Shown one piece after another: positions 46,997 to 59,269 of a stretch of DNA of 64,000 bases. Source of the DNA: Gentiana macrophylla. Its lineage: Eukaryota; Streptophyta; Magnoliopsida; Gentianales; Gentianaceae. The DNA is taken from assembly GCA_026214975.1 (NCBI GenBank), contig CM047808.1, forward strand, positions 60,166,583-60,230,582. Direction: 5' to 3'. The notes under the pieces were generated by a model that was given only the letters and a program-made list of their open reading frames with translations, was not told where the DNA came from and made no database searches. Each line of letters opens with the position of its first letter. The stretch's first letter is position 1. The translations under genes and the position numbers were made by a program.

Positions 46997-49124
46997 TGTC
47001 TCAAAGGTTCAATGACTAAGTTTCCTTTCAATCGGGAAAGGATAATGGTTATAAAGAAGTAACATAGCTTGTTCATGGCGACCTTGGGGTCTAATGAAAG
47101 ATACAAGCTAGTAGGAGCTTCAGTAGTGACTTCTTGTCGATAACTATTCAAACACTCCGGTAAGTTTATCCAAAATATTTTATGGTGTCTCGGATTACTG
47201 TTAGAGATGGAGTATTCTATACTGAAATGGGCCATCACATAGTCCTGAGGCGATGTTCGGCTGCCTCATAGTGAAATGCTTTTCACTAAGGAAGAAACCA
47301 TTGAATTGCCTTACATAGTTGTAGATGTGCTACAATACAACGCTTAACTCAATAAAGATATTAGAAAGCGAAATATTGGTTTACATTGAAATGTAAGACC
47401 AAGCGAGTCTACCTAGAATATGCCTTGGAATTTTCGGATAAGGTGTGGATTCGGTTCACCCCACTTCCGTAAATATAAGCATTTAGCACACGGTGCTTGA
47501 AGGTAAGGGCGGGAATTTCGTGCATACGTTCGATCAATGACCATTCGTGCTATATCTTTTAAACTATTGAGTATAAAGGTTAGATATAGGATTCTTGAAA
47601 TCGGGAAGGGACAGTTATCTTGTTGCATCCTTTACGATAGAATCCATGTTGAGAAAAACCTTGAACCTTGAAATACGTTTACTCAAGGTAGTTACTAAGC
47701 GATTAAAATCGGACCACATCCAACATCGGTTGTTGGTGATGACACTAAATACTCTTGAACTAAATCGAATTTGATCCACCAAGAAAATAGTGGGAGTATG
47801 GTTTATCCATTACCCATTACGGTTTCTGCGGACTTTGTAGTCTGAGGATCGATTGATGACCTATGGCTCTTTTGCGAGCAGTATAGGATTCTGATAATAG
47901 AGGTTGGTTTACAAGCCATAACCCTGTGAATGGAGTTTGGTACTCCAGAGCTATTCATACTCTTGTAGAACCACCTGAGTGTCTCAGGCCCAGTGGGAGT
48001 AATTGGATCTACACGGAAAAGAGTAGAATGAATTCGGTAATTCATGATTTCGTTCAAAAGCGAGAAAATAGGGGTGATTCCACGAGACTTTCTTGCCAAA
48101 CAAGCGGAATCTGGATTCATTCGAAACGAAGGGTATTGCCTTATGAATGTATGAGGGGGATTTGTCAAGGCTTATGTCCTTTGTGGATAAAAAGCAAACC
48201 TCTTGGTCATTGGAAGTCATATATTTCTATAATATATGGATTTGACGAGAATATTGATAAGTCTTGTGTAGATTGGATATCAATTTTAGTACTGATAGTG
48301 AATATATACATATATATTAGTGTTTGTGAAGGATAACATTTGCACCAGTTGGACTCAACATGGGTGTGTTATCACGAAGTCGAATCGACAATGCCACAAT
48401 TCTCTGCATGAGAGATTTGGACAACATTCTGAAGAGTTTGACTCGGTCGAATTCATTAGAATCAATCATTGGTTTCCCATCCATCTTATTGGTTAAGATG
48501 ATGCATCTGTGTATGCAACATTCAACGAGGAAGTTCTACCCTATGCCTCAGGAATGACTCTCAAAATCTTCGGATGAAGAGAAATGGGATGGATTCTCTT
48601 TGTGACAAGATATGGTCAGGTTATTGAGCGTCAATTTTGATCGAATCTTAGATTCGGTGATTAACAAAGCAAGTTTAGTATGCCCTTTAGTATCTTGAGA
48701 GAGCGAGGAATAATATGCGGACATATTCATGTATGAGCTTGGATATGTGTGATACACTGATTTTGACTTTAAGTCAGATTGAGGATGATCGTTAAGTCGA
48801 TCTCGGTCTCAGTGTTTACTCTTGTGTTGAAGCTATTGCACTGGGGAATCAAAGCCAGCGCCAACTCGACTTTAACTAGTTGGGTGATTAGCGGCTTTTG
48901 TAGTAGCTAGAGGCGATATAGCCTCGGGATTTCCTTACCGGTTCGGGAGTGATTCCAGATTTGGAAAGCCGATACCACATCATTGTGCAAGCGATGAAGG
49001 GGTAGCTTATAAGGATTTCCGAAATCACTTGAGTTCAAGAGCATATTGGGAAAGTACCAAATGATTAGATGGACCGGCGACGTTTCGATTCTACGGATCG
49101 CCTCGAGCCGACAACCTGACTGAT
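46997..49124 (+). pseudogene. Traces of copia pol in S (integrase, RT, RNase H)
   Basis: 46997-47038 reads CLKGSMTKFPFNRE (pre-integrase end). 47926-48050 holds LVEPPECLRPSGSNWIYTEK, the start of RT, in a 136-residue open frame of which only this part is recognisable. Around 48540-48600 a broken reading similar to the MTLSK-SDEE region after the RT core can be seen. 49076-49124 reads GDVSILRIAS, then after one base ADNLTD, the end of RNase H. Order and spacing match R2. Confidence 0.72.
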
Positions 49125-49361
49125 CATTAAAACCCATGACATTCAGATATAGGTGCTCCCGAGTCACCGACCTATCCTCTGACGGCATACTCGGAGTGTA
49201 CTTTGGAATCGATATGGTTATGATAAGTTTTGTGGGTACTAAAATACGGGATGAGTCTCCATTGCTTTAGAGCAAGTGGGAGATGTAGTTTCTTTGTAGT
49301 TTTAAATAATAGGGTGTGCTCTAAAACAATTAATCACAAGCTTTTCGTGCAAGTGGGAGAT
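49125..49361 (+). other. 3' untranslated region and twin polypurine tracts of S
   Basis: GCAAGTGGGAGA occurs at 49272-49283 and at 49349-49360; the second directly precedes the 3' LTR. No gene. Confidence 0.75.
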
Positions 49362-51187
49362 TGTTAGGTGTGATGCCCGAAAGACAATTTTGTAATTGTT
49401 TTATTTAATAAATGAAATGATATTATTATTCATATTTATTATTCTCATAATCACCGATATGACAATAGTATTTACACTCTGAAAACCACGAGTATATCGT
49501 TTATGTAATCACTTAACTTTCAGTGTATGAGATATACACGGGAGGATTGAGTTAGTGAAGATGTACTTAAAATACAATTAGTCCGTAGTAAAGTTAATCG
49601 AGAGTATCGGGTCTCCCCTTTACGCGTACTATTAATGCGCCCATAACACGATAAGTGTGATCGTCTTATCCGGACTTTCGGTTAAGAGGAACCTAATGGG
49701 GCATTTATATATGATAGATATATCATATAGAAATTTGGACCGATTTGATCGAGTTCTCAATATAATTCCGTAATTGAGAAGTCTTATCGAATCATTAGAT
49801 GATCATATTATGGATATATCTTAATCTGAGGTGATCACGATCATTTGCTTGAATCGGTATGAGGTTTGACTTGGCGGTTAAGGATTGCGAGTCCGTGATG
49901 CGAATTACCCCGTCTTGGCATTGTCTTTGGATTGAGTGAGTAGTACGTGTTATCACGATCGGAATCCATTCCTTCCATTTATGGAAGTAGATAAACGATT
50001 CCCTTATGAGTTAATCCTGAGACATTGATCGATCCATGGGATTCATATTACACCGATTAGCTACCGGTGAGTTATTTGAATTATTGATCACTGGGGGTTA
50101 ACGGTAAGTAAGGACAAGATGTTACGCGAAAGGGTTAACGGTAACTTCCCGATTTAGAATGAGCAGATCTATGGAGGATTAATCCATATGAAATGATTAT
50201 ATCGGTGGGCGCTTATTACTTTTCGTGAGGAGATAAATATAATCTTATAATCGGAGGAGTGCGATCACGGGATTATGGTGGCATATTCTGTGATTGATTT
50301 ATCGAATATAATTATTACATTCATCAAATAATTATTTATTTGATTTATCGAGAGACGATTATTTGTCCATGGTCCCGACGTGCCTCCTAATATAGCATAG
50401 ATATTCTCGGACGTCGAATCCTAATAATATTAATTTAGTTCATGTTGGACTTTATTAAAGCGATATGTGAATTAATTGTTTAGTGGACTATTAAATTAGT
50501 TGGGCTAAATAATTAAATATGTGGAAAAGACATTTTCCATAATCTTGGCCCAATTATTGTGTAATGGCAAAATTAATATTGACTAGGTCAATATGTTGAA
50601 TGGCGCCCCACACATGTTTGATTTAACAAGGAATTAGTTTTCTTGTGTATTAAAAAGACATGTGCATAAAATATTTATTGGATAAATATTTATGGTAAGA
50701 AATAAAGATAAAAATATTCTTGATTTGTTCTAGAATATTTTGGGATTATCTTTTATTTAATAGGATTATCATAATTGATTTGGTATTAATTATAAAATCC
50801 TTGGAGGCTAAGTCTACTCTCCTATATAAAGAGAGTTCTCCCAAGCCTCAAAAACAACACATAATTCGACTTCTTCACTTGAAAAGCAAGAGGAGAATTC
50901 GGCCATAAGCAAGAGAAAAATCTTGGTGATTTTTCGGGTAGCATATCGGAGGGGTTCGAGTCGAGGATTCCTTCCACCGGGAATTGCTTGGATCACACGT
51001 ACGGAAGATCGTGGTGCTCTTCACATCATTGTTCGATCATCCTAATAGCGGTTCTCCAACTTGGATTTTGAGATCCAAGAGGTATGTTCTACAACTTACT
51101 TGTAGATGTAGATTTAATGTTTTATTACGAGTATTTTACAGATCTAGATCCTTAAATCGCTTCCGTTGCGATGATATTTTCCTAACA
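49362..51187 (+). repeat. 3' LTR of element S
   Basis: 1826 bp, TGTTAGGTGTGATGCCCGAA to TTTTCCTAACA, with TATATAAA at 50823-50830. The target duplication TATGT and the rest of the R2 LTR follow. Confidence 0.92.
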
Positions 51188-51192
51188 TATGT

Positions 51193-52836
51193 AACCACTT
51201 AACTCAGTGTATGGATTACACGTGAGGATTGAGTTAGCGGAGATATACTTACACTGTTAGTCCGTGGTGAACTTAATCAGAGTTTAGGGTCTTTTGATTA
51301 AAACACCAATAATGCGCCCAGAACACCTTAGGGTGTGATAGTCTTATCCGGACTGTCGGTAGAGAGTACCTACGTAGGGCATTTATATATGATGGCATTC
51401 ATATAGGACTGGACCGATTTGATATGTATTTCTCGGTATAATTCCGTAATAGAGGAATCTTATTAAAACATTAGATGATCATATATGGATCAACCTTAAT
51501 CTGAGGTGATCACAGGTGTCTTGCTTGTCTCGGGGTAGTGTTTGATGTGTTAATTCTGATTCACTTAAATATGTGTTCCAAGCCACTTCTCATTGGCACT
51601 ATCTCACGATGAGTGAGTAGTTTCGATTTTCCTGAGACATGGAATCCATTCCTTCCTGCAAAGAAAGGCAGTCCCTTTATTTGTTAGCCCTAAGAAAGTG
51701 ATCGATCCCGGGAGTTCGCATTTGACTAATTAGCTACTAGTCAGATATGCGTACTAATTGATCATCAGGGGGTTAATGGTAAATAAGGATAAGATATTCT
51801 GAGTCGGGTTCACGAAGACTTCCCACTCAGAATGAACAGTCTATGGTATGTAGTGATTATATCAATGGACACTTATCTACTCTATGGGTTGAGTGTAAGT
51901 ATATATCCATAATTGGTAGAGTTCAGTTTCGGGTTTATGGTGGCGTAATCTCGGAATTAATAATTTAATATATATATTCTGTTCGATGAATAATATATTT
52001 AATTATTGGAGTTACTGGTTATAGGTCCATGGTTCCCAATGTGGCTTCTGTAATTCGGGCTAATATTCTTGTTTATTTGGGCCTCAGAAATAATTAATTG
52101 GTTGGGCCAATTAATTGATATGCATGAATTTTATTTAGTTGAAATTTAAATAATATAATACATGTGAAAGACATTTTTACGTGGGCACAGTGAGCTTAGT
52201 GTGGCGCCAATATGTCTTGGATTCTCCAAGAAATTAGTTTTCTTGGATAATGACATATTGTGTAATTAGTTATTTATTTGTTAAATAATTAATTGGGTAA
52301 ATAAAAGAAAATAATTTATTTATTATTTATCTCTTAACTATAAGGATAATTATATTTTCTTGTTATAAGATTGTAATTATCTCTTATTTTTATTGGATAA
52401 TAATAATTAGAATTATCTCATTTATTTTGTTAAACCGATTGGGTATAGGTTTTCTCTCTTGGATTTTGCCTATAAAAAGAGAGTTCTCCCCGAGTCCTAG
52501 GTGATGGGAGGGCCACGAAATTCATAGAGAAAAAAGGCTAAGGAGTTCGATCCTTAGCCCCACCCGGTTGGAGAAAAACTTGGAGTTTTTCTTGGAAGCA
52601 TATCAAGGAGGTTCTCGTATCAAGAAGGGTGTCCACCAACCACCGTTTGGAGAACACATTGGAAGATCAAGGCTTCTCATCCTAAGATCAAAGCTTCTCT
52701 TCCCGATATTGGTAACATGATCTTAACCCCCTTGTAGTAGTTTAAGTCCTTTAATTATGTATTGTGATGTATAAGTCGTGATCCATCCACTGTGCGTAGA
52801 TCTAACTCGTTTAGATCTAAGATCCTACATCCTTCA
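51193..52836 (+). repeat. 3' LTR of R2, second part
   Basis: It continues the R2 LTR after S and ends CCTACATCCTTCA. It parallels 34542-36200 of the 5' LTR with scattered substitutions and small indels. Confidence 0.92.
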
Positions 52837-52841
52837 GCTTT

Positions 52842-54330
52842 AACAACCTTAACTGGTGCAGAAATCTTCTCTGCTGGTAAAGAGGTTTCCTTAGCTGGAC
52901 TGTCAACACCAGATGACTGATCATCTGTTGTTTGTTGAGCAACTAAGTCATTTTCTTTACTAGCTAAGTCAGATTTTTGCATATCCAGTTCTTTCTTCAA
53001 TCTTTTATTTTCCTTTCTTATATTCTCACATTATTCTTCCAGAATTTCATGATTCATTTGAATTTCTTCAAATTTACTCAAGAGATTTTGAATTATTGTA
53101 CTGGAATCAAGAGGGGAAATAGAAGATTGTGCTTTATCAGACAAAGATGCACTAGATGAGGATGAAATTGATAGTACCTTTGGTTCTTCAATTTCTTTTT
53201 CCATCAGACATAGGCATGCTTTGTCATTTTCAGAGCCGGTGCTTTCACTTGCAGCTGAGTCACTGTCAGATGACTCTGCTGTTTTACTGTCTTCACTGTT
53301 AGTTTTAGCTTTTTGTGTTTTCCTGCTCTTCTTTTTTTTAGATGGATGCCTCTTCTTATCTGATGATTTGTGCCTCCACTTTTCTTCATCTTTATCTTTG
53401 TTTTCTTCTAGACAATCAATATTGTAATGTCCCTTCTTCTTGTAGTTAAAGCATCTAACTTCATCATCTCTTTTCTTGATGTCTTTATTTCAAGATGATT
53501 TGTAGTTTGATGATGTGTTGCCCTTGAATTGCTTCTTCTTGTCTCTATCAATCTTTCTTATTACTAATGAAACTTGCTTCTTTAGCTCATGTGTCTCTCT
53601 GCTGGCTGAGTGAGCTGGTTTACTCTGCTGAGGTGCAATCAGTGCACTGATCTTGTGTAACTCAACTGGTTCACCCTCTTCACTATTAAATTCAAATCTA
53701 TGAGCCTTCAACAGTGACATTAGTGTCAGAGTATCAGTTTTAGCAAGATCCAATGTGCCTTTTAGTACCGATGTAATTATTTTTCATCTTTCCGGCAGAC
53801 TTCTCATGATCTTCAAACATACTTCTTTTTTGTGGATAGGTGTGACCAAGTTGTTGTAGTTCACTGATGATACTCCAAAATCTATTATCCATTTAATAAA
53901 TGGATTCACCAATCTTCATTTTGAAAATCTCAGACTTCTATTTTGCAATAGAAAGTTTGTTTTCCTTGATTGCTTCAGAGCCTTCATTTATGAGGGCTAA
54001 TTTGTCCCACATTTATTTTGCCGTTTTGCAGTCTTTGATTCTCATGAAAATGTTACTGTCCAGAGTCTTCATGATCATGTCTTTAGCAACATAATCCAGA
54101 TTTGCTCTTCTCATAGCATCCTTTGTCCAATCCATCTTAGGTTTCTCTATTGAAGCTCCTTGATTTGGACATGTTGTCTCCACAGTTATGATCTTTATAA
54201 GACCATCATTAATTACATCCAGCATCTCCTCCTGAGTTGCTGCAAGATGAGACAACATTCTTATTTTGTATTCTTCAAAATTATTAACATTGAATACATG
54301 AACATTAGTTATAAAGTTTGAAGATTCCAT
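52842..54330 (-). pseudogene. Element K gag (UBN2-type), broken
   Basis: Minus-strand reading starts MESSNFITNVHVFNVNNFEE at 54330 and continues with EMLDVINDGLIKI, MRRANLDYVAKDMIMKTLDS and FMRIKDCKTAK, then through stops to SIISELQQLGHTYPQK, close to element A gag. Later frames are 53753-53490, 53389-53204 and 53000 leftward. A zinc-knuckle remnant near 53450 reads CFNYKKKGHYNIDC, with the second Cys changed to Tyr. It is split by R2 and continues at 34406. K is a minus-strand sister of A and the oldest element visible here. Confidence 0.82.
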
Positions 54331-54335
54331 TACAA

Positions 54336-54408
<73 letters not shown>
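54336..54408. repeat. (TA)n microsatellite
   Basis: A nearly pure TA run of about 70 bp lies just upstream of the K gag start. It is a likely site of length variation. Confidence 0.95.
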
Positions 54409-54409
<1 letters not shown>

Positions 54410-54504
54410 TGATTTGAAAAATACTTTGTAAATTTGGGATCTCCTTGTTACCAGAATTAGATCTGAACAAGTTCTGATAATTGGAACACTGATCAAATGC
54501 CAAT

Positions 54505-55585
54505 TGTTGGTCCCAGAGAAGTGTGAGTATATAGTCAGAGAATGGGGGTGAATGACTATATATGGAGTTTGAAAACTTTTCTTGATGAAATGTTTTATAC
54601 AGCGGATAAAACCCTTCCAAATAGTTGTTTCAAAAGTAATTTAAACCATCACTCACAAATTTGCAAATTGCAGAATGTAAATACTAAAAGGAAAATGAAG
54701 AAAATAAATGAACAAAAAAACTTATAGTGGTTCAGGGTGGTGTAATCCCTTAATCCACTTTTCTCCTATGATGATTGGAGGAATTCACTATTGTTTTCAC
54801 CACTACAATAATTATGATTGTCCTTCACTACACAAGCTTCACAATCTACAGATTATCACTCCTCGGCTACAAAAGCTTCATTGATTGAATCTTCAACATG
54901 GTTCCTTGGGAACAAATCAATCAGCAGCTATCACACAAATCTACAATTCCTTCTCAGATCAACTGATTCGGTTGCTGACATTGATTGGGAATTGGATTCA
55001 CAAAGTTTGAGCAATACTAAGAATGTATTGTTACATTTATGCTGTTTATTTTGAGTTTTTATTATCTAGATGTGTTCTATGAAGATCAGAAAGAAGGCTT
55101 GCGAAATTGATAGAGATTTGGCACTTAGAATTCCCTGATGTACTTCATTGTTTTGCCTTTCTATCAATGCCTTCTATTATATATATAAATCCCTTGATTT
55201 TGAATTTCCATCCGTTGGCTATAAATGCTCTGGAAAATCCTTGATTATGTCTTCATTTAATCTTCCTTGATTTTATTGGTCCGGATTTTCTTCAAACGTC
55301 CATCATAAAATCCGTCCTTAATTGATTTTGCATTAAATTCTTGATCTTCCATATTTTCAACATTTTTAAAAAAGTATGGAAAACTTTACTTGACTTACAT
55401 GCTTCTCTTTTACTTCTCCGACTGAGTGACTACTTCACTTGACTGCTTTTATAGTTACTTCTCTGGTCAAGTGGCTGCTTTACTTGACTGCATGATTTCT
55501 ACTTTGCTGTTGATTTTATGTTGTTTATCAGCCGATAGAGGTTCACTTCACTAATTTTAATTTTGTGTGAGATCAGTGTACACCT
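54505..55585 (-). repeat. 5' LTR of element K, inner part
   Basis: On the plus strand it starts TGTTGGTCCCAGAGAAGTGT, which is the reverse complement of an LTR end like that of A (CTCTAGGACCAACA). Inner stretches such as 'gatcagtgtacacc' match the A LTR in reverse. The primer site next to it (about 54484-54502) is degraded. Element F interrupts it at 55586. Confidence 0.82.
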
Positions 55586-57375
55586 TGTTGAGAATAAAAT
55601 TTTAGTTTTGATGATGATTCATCTTATTTAGTTACTTGTTTGTTTACACCCCATTGATGAAGTGCTGAAACTAGCTGTTATAGTGAAGAGCTAAAAGATG
55701 TCTAGAACTGAATGTATAGGTTTTACTAGAGTTTGATAATTGTATAGGTTATATCAGACAAGCACTATAATAGTTAGAGTGTCGTAGAACTGAAAACTGG
55801 AAATCATTTTGAAAAATGGAACATGACACAAAACTGAAAGATGTACACCTAAAACTTAAGTCATACTCAGAACTGAAGAAGGTAAGTTTGCTGAGGGACA
55901 CAAACTTGGTTCACTTATCCAGAACTGAAGCCTGAGGGTACAAACTCAGTATTTGAAGAGATGATGGACATAGAATCATTTGTAAAAGATTGAAGAACAG
56001 AGGTTTCAGACTCAGTTATGAGACTTAAGCCGAGACTATAAAGTTAGAATTCAGGTAAGTCTATGATGGCCTGAACTGACTTTATGGATCTTGAAGAAGA
56101 CCTAAGAATCATAAGGACAATGCTATCTTAGATGATTTGTTTAAGGAATGGTGTAATGTGATTAAGCCATATAAAATCAGATAAATAGAGTACTAAGTTA
56201 GAAGAAGAGTAAAAACTCAGTTAATGCTCTAAGTCAGTTAACAAACTCAAAACTGACATACTCAGTATAAAACTGGACAGGATACTCAACTTTATAGTCA
56301 GCCATCCAAGCAACTGAAAGGACACTTGAACATTATAAAACAAGGATTTTTATTGGATGAAGAACTGACATGTCAGAACCGTCACTGACACCTGACATCT
56401 GAAAATATAAACGTTGATGTAATTCAAATTCAAGCAAGATGAATGTTGGACCTCACTCTTTAAATAGAGGACTTGGTATCAAGAATCAAACACCGAATTA
56501 ACAAGATTACAAGCGTTATTGTGCTCAAGTCTAGTTCATCTGAATTGTTATTTGCGCTCAATAAGATCATATCTAGATTTCTTCAAGTGTTCAAGCTACA
56601 TCTATCATATCCAGATTTCGACACTTAGAAGAACCACAAGCAAGAATCAATTTATTGATTCTCAGCCCAACTTTGATTCTTAATCAATGGTTTAGACTGT
56701 GAAGCAATGCGGTCAAGGATCTACCAAGGACAGTTGTGTCATTTGCAGCCGGGTAGACTGTGTTTGTGGTGGTAGCTGGTGAAGAGGCAATACAACCCTC
56801 CAAGGACCAGTGGTTCAAGTATTTGAAGAGAAGCAATCCAACCTGTTCTTTGATTGTTTAGATAGTGACACTAGGGATTAGTCAAGGACTATCGTTTAGG
56901 ACTTTTTGTACCAGCGTACCCCAAAGAGTTCTAGGGGAACTTTCTTCCTACATCATAAAGGAAGAGTGGAGTGACAGGATTACACCACCTGGAACCACTA
57001 TAATTCTTGCTCTACTTACTTTACACATTTACATTCAGTCATTTACTTATATAGCATTTATTATTATTTATACAACATACTGAACCTAATGTTATACTTA
57101 CTCACAGTTCACAAACTGACAGTCACCAGAATTCAGTTTTGTAAACTTAGCTTTTTCTTATAGAAACAACAAGATCTAGATAAAGGCTTAAACCTTAAAT
57201 CTGCTGCCGTTGACTCAGTTTTGTTATAAGTCAATTCGACTAAGACTCATCTTAGTCAGCTCAACGCCACAAAAGTTAAAACTGAACCTTAATTGTTATA
57301 AATTTAGTTTTTGGTGACAAGTTTATTCACCCCCCTCCCCTCTAAACTTGTGTCAGCCTTTCCAAGGGACCAACA
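55586..57375 (+). repeat. LTR of element F (copia), 5' LTR
   Basis: 1790 bp, TGTTGAGAATAAAATTTTAG to CTTTCCAAGGGACCAACA, followed at 57378 by the Met-tRNA primer site TGGTATCAGAGC. 'CTTTAAATAGAG' near 56459 may be the TATA region. The end resembles the E and B LTR ends (CAAGGGACCAACA), so F belongs to a related copia family. A second copy is at 62175-63956. Confidence 0.85.
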
Positions 57376-57463
57376 ATTGGTATCAGAGCAGTGTTATGTA
57401 ACAAGTCATTGTTGAAAACTCACTTGCTCTAGTTTATCTCCTCTAGTTGTTCTCCTAGAATAG
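57376..57463 (+). other. Primer site and first bases of the F internal region
   Basis: TGGTATCAGAGC at 57378-57389 and about 75 bp of leader, then element E begins. No coding part of F is present in the window. Confidence 0.75.
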
Positions 57464-59163
57464 CTCAGTTATTTTTATGTGTTGATGATGAGTGCCATAC
57501 TAGTTGTTATAGTGCAAAGGCAAAAAGATGTCTAGATTAATTGTATAGGTTTATTAGAGTTTGATTCATAAATAGGTTTGATCAAACAAGCACTGTAAAA
57601 GGGTCATTGATTGATATCCATGATCGGGTCAAGTCGATAGGGTAGATAGGTCTGCAGAGACTAGTCTTGAACTTCTTTGAAGATCAAGGGTGAGGATCAA
57701 ACTCAGTAAATGAAGGCTAAGGGGTCAAACTTAGTAATTTAAGTCAAGGATATGGAATCAGAATTTAGGCAAGTCTGTGATGACCTAAACTGACTACATA
57801 TACCTTGTGTACAAGGTCTAAGTTCTATAAGTTGGATGATGTTTGGAACTTAGTTATATTTAAAAAGGTGTAGTCTAACTTCACAAATAAAATTTAGATA
57901 AAAGAAATCAGATGCATTGCATTTTATACACAAACAACATCTTCATTAAGATGATTGATTGGTACTTCACAGATCGATGAACGCGATATATACCTCGATT
58001 AATTCAAGATTATTTTGGAAGATTACTTGGATAAGGACAGCCAACTACTTCTGATTTGATCAAACAAATCAGTGGTTAGGATTAAAAGAACGTTGGGATG
58101 ATTCAGGACTTTATCCAATAGTCACAAGTCAAGGGTGAATGATTAGATTGTCAAAAGGAATTTCGGCGATTGTCGAGTCCTATGAATAGTGATGAGAATG
58201 CAAATCGGATGGGACAAAACAAGGAACGCAGGTTACATTTGAATTTCAAATACAAGTCACATGCATTCCCGCCTATAAATAGAAGACTTTCAACTCGAAG
58301 CGTGATGATGAAATTTGGGATAAACTTTAAGTGATAACACTTGGTGAAAAACACCTGCTTGAACTTCTTTGAGCATAAGGTCTTGATCTAGTGAATTTCT
58401 TCAAGTGCTTTACGTATTCAAGCTACATCAAGATTACACACTTGAAGTGCAGAGTCGCCGATTATATCATCCTAATCAAAGCTGTTGCATTTGAATCATT
58501 TATTTGATTCAATCTTTATTTTATAAAGAACTCTTGAAAACAGTGAAGCATCACATTGGGTGTGAAAGATCGTTGTATGTGGTGAGGTGGTGAAGAGGCA
58601 ATCCTACCCTTCAAAGACAGTGGAAGACTCGGGAGCGACAATCCTACTGTTCCCGGCCGAGTTTGTGAAGCCGTAGTCATTGGTGAAGGACAAGCAACTT
58701 AGGAATCTTTGTAAAAGCTACATCAAAGATCTCTAGTGAATTTCCTCCAACATCACAGGAGAAGAGTGGACTGTCAGGATTACACCACCTGGAACCACTA
58801 TAAATCTGCCTACTTACTTTCGGCATTTACTTTCTGCACTTAGTTTATTACACTCATCAGCCTACTGAATCTAGCAACTGAAATCACACACATACACTAC
58901 TGAGTATCTAATAATTGGTATCATATTTAACAACAAGTAATAAGGCTTAATTTTGATATTATTCTGCTGCACAAATTCAAAGAATCGAGGCTGTAAGTAG
59001 ACTCTCGCTGTCTATCGGCCAGAGCTACGAGGTCTCAGCAGAGCTCTTGAGATCTCAGCAGAGTCTTTGAAGTTGCTGAGAATTTGTTAACTTCAAAGTT
59101 TTAAGTGTTAAGTTTATTCACCCCCACTCTAAACTTAACCAAAGCCTTTTCAAGGGACCAACA
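57464..59163 (+). repeat. 5' LTR of element E (B-like copia)
   Basis: Stretches such as 'gatgagtgccatactagttg' and 'gcaaaggcaaaaagatgt' match the B LTR in reverse, and the end CTTTTCAAGGGACCAACA is the same as that of B. TATAAATAG is at 58274-58282. The left end is set by alignment with B; the expected TGTTGG start is not clear, so it may be off by some bases. The primer site TGGTATCGGAGC follows at 59166. Confidence 0.75.
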
Positions 59164-59269
59164 ATTGGTATCGGAGCAGTGCTTCTGTTATGAAGAAATC
59201 CTACTTGTTGTGCTTGTGAAAATTCTTTGAAACTTTCTTTCAAGTTACTGATTTTCAAAGACTTGCATC

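Larger units (their letters stand above)
41728..51187 (+). mobile_element. Element S: R-type Ty1/copia retrotransposon with decayed pol, complete
   Basis: 9460 bp with LTRs at 41728-43549 and 49362-51187 and a perfect TATGT target duplication (41723-41727, 51188-51192) in the R2 LTR. Its LTR start (TGTTAGGTGTGATGCCCGAA), polypurine tract and internal layout match R2, but the LTR bodies differ clearly, so it is a sister family. No long frame; pol survives as islands. The two LTRs look almost the same except at clustered sites discussed in the findings. Confidence 0.92.
34407..52836 (+). mobile_element. Element R2: R-type Ty1/copia retrotransposon with decayed pol, interrupted by S
   Basis: A 5' LTR at 34407-36200, Met-tRNA primer site, a 5.4 kb internal region, a polypurine tract and a 3' LTR split into 41593-41727 and 51193-52836. 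The target duplication GCTTT is perfect (34402-34406 and 52837-52841), and joining the flanks restores K gag reading. The internal region has no long frame; only short pol traces place it in copia. LTR starts (TGTTAGGTGTAGTGCCCGAA) are shared with S, C and R0. Confidence 0.9.

Noticed and set aside
56865..57083. Open frame starting MTLGISQGLS, also at 63446-63745
   Set aside because: It lies inside the F LTR and is shared because the LTR block is duplicated; the second copy differs by indels downstream, so no coding constraint is visible.
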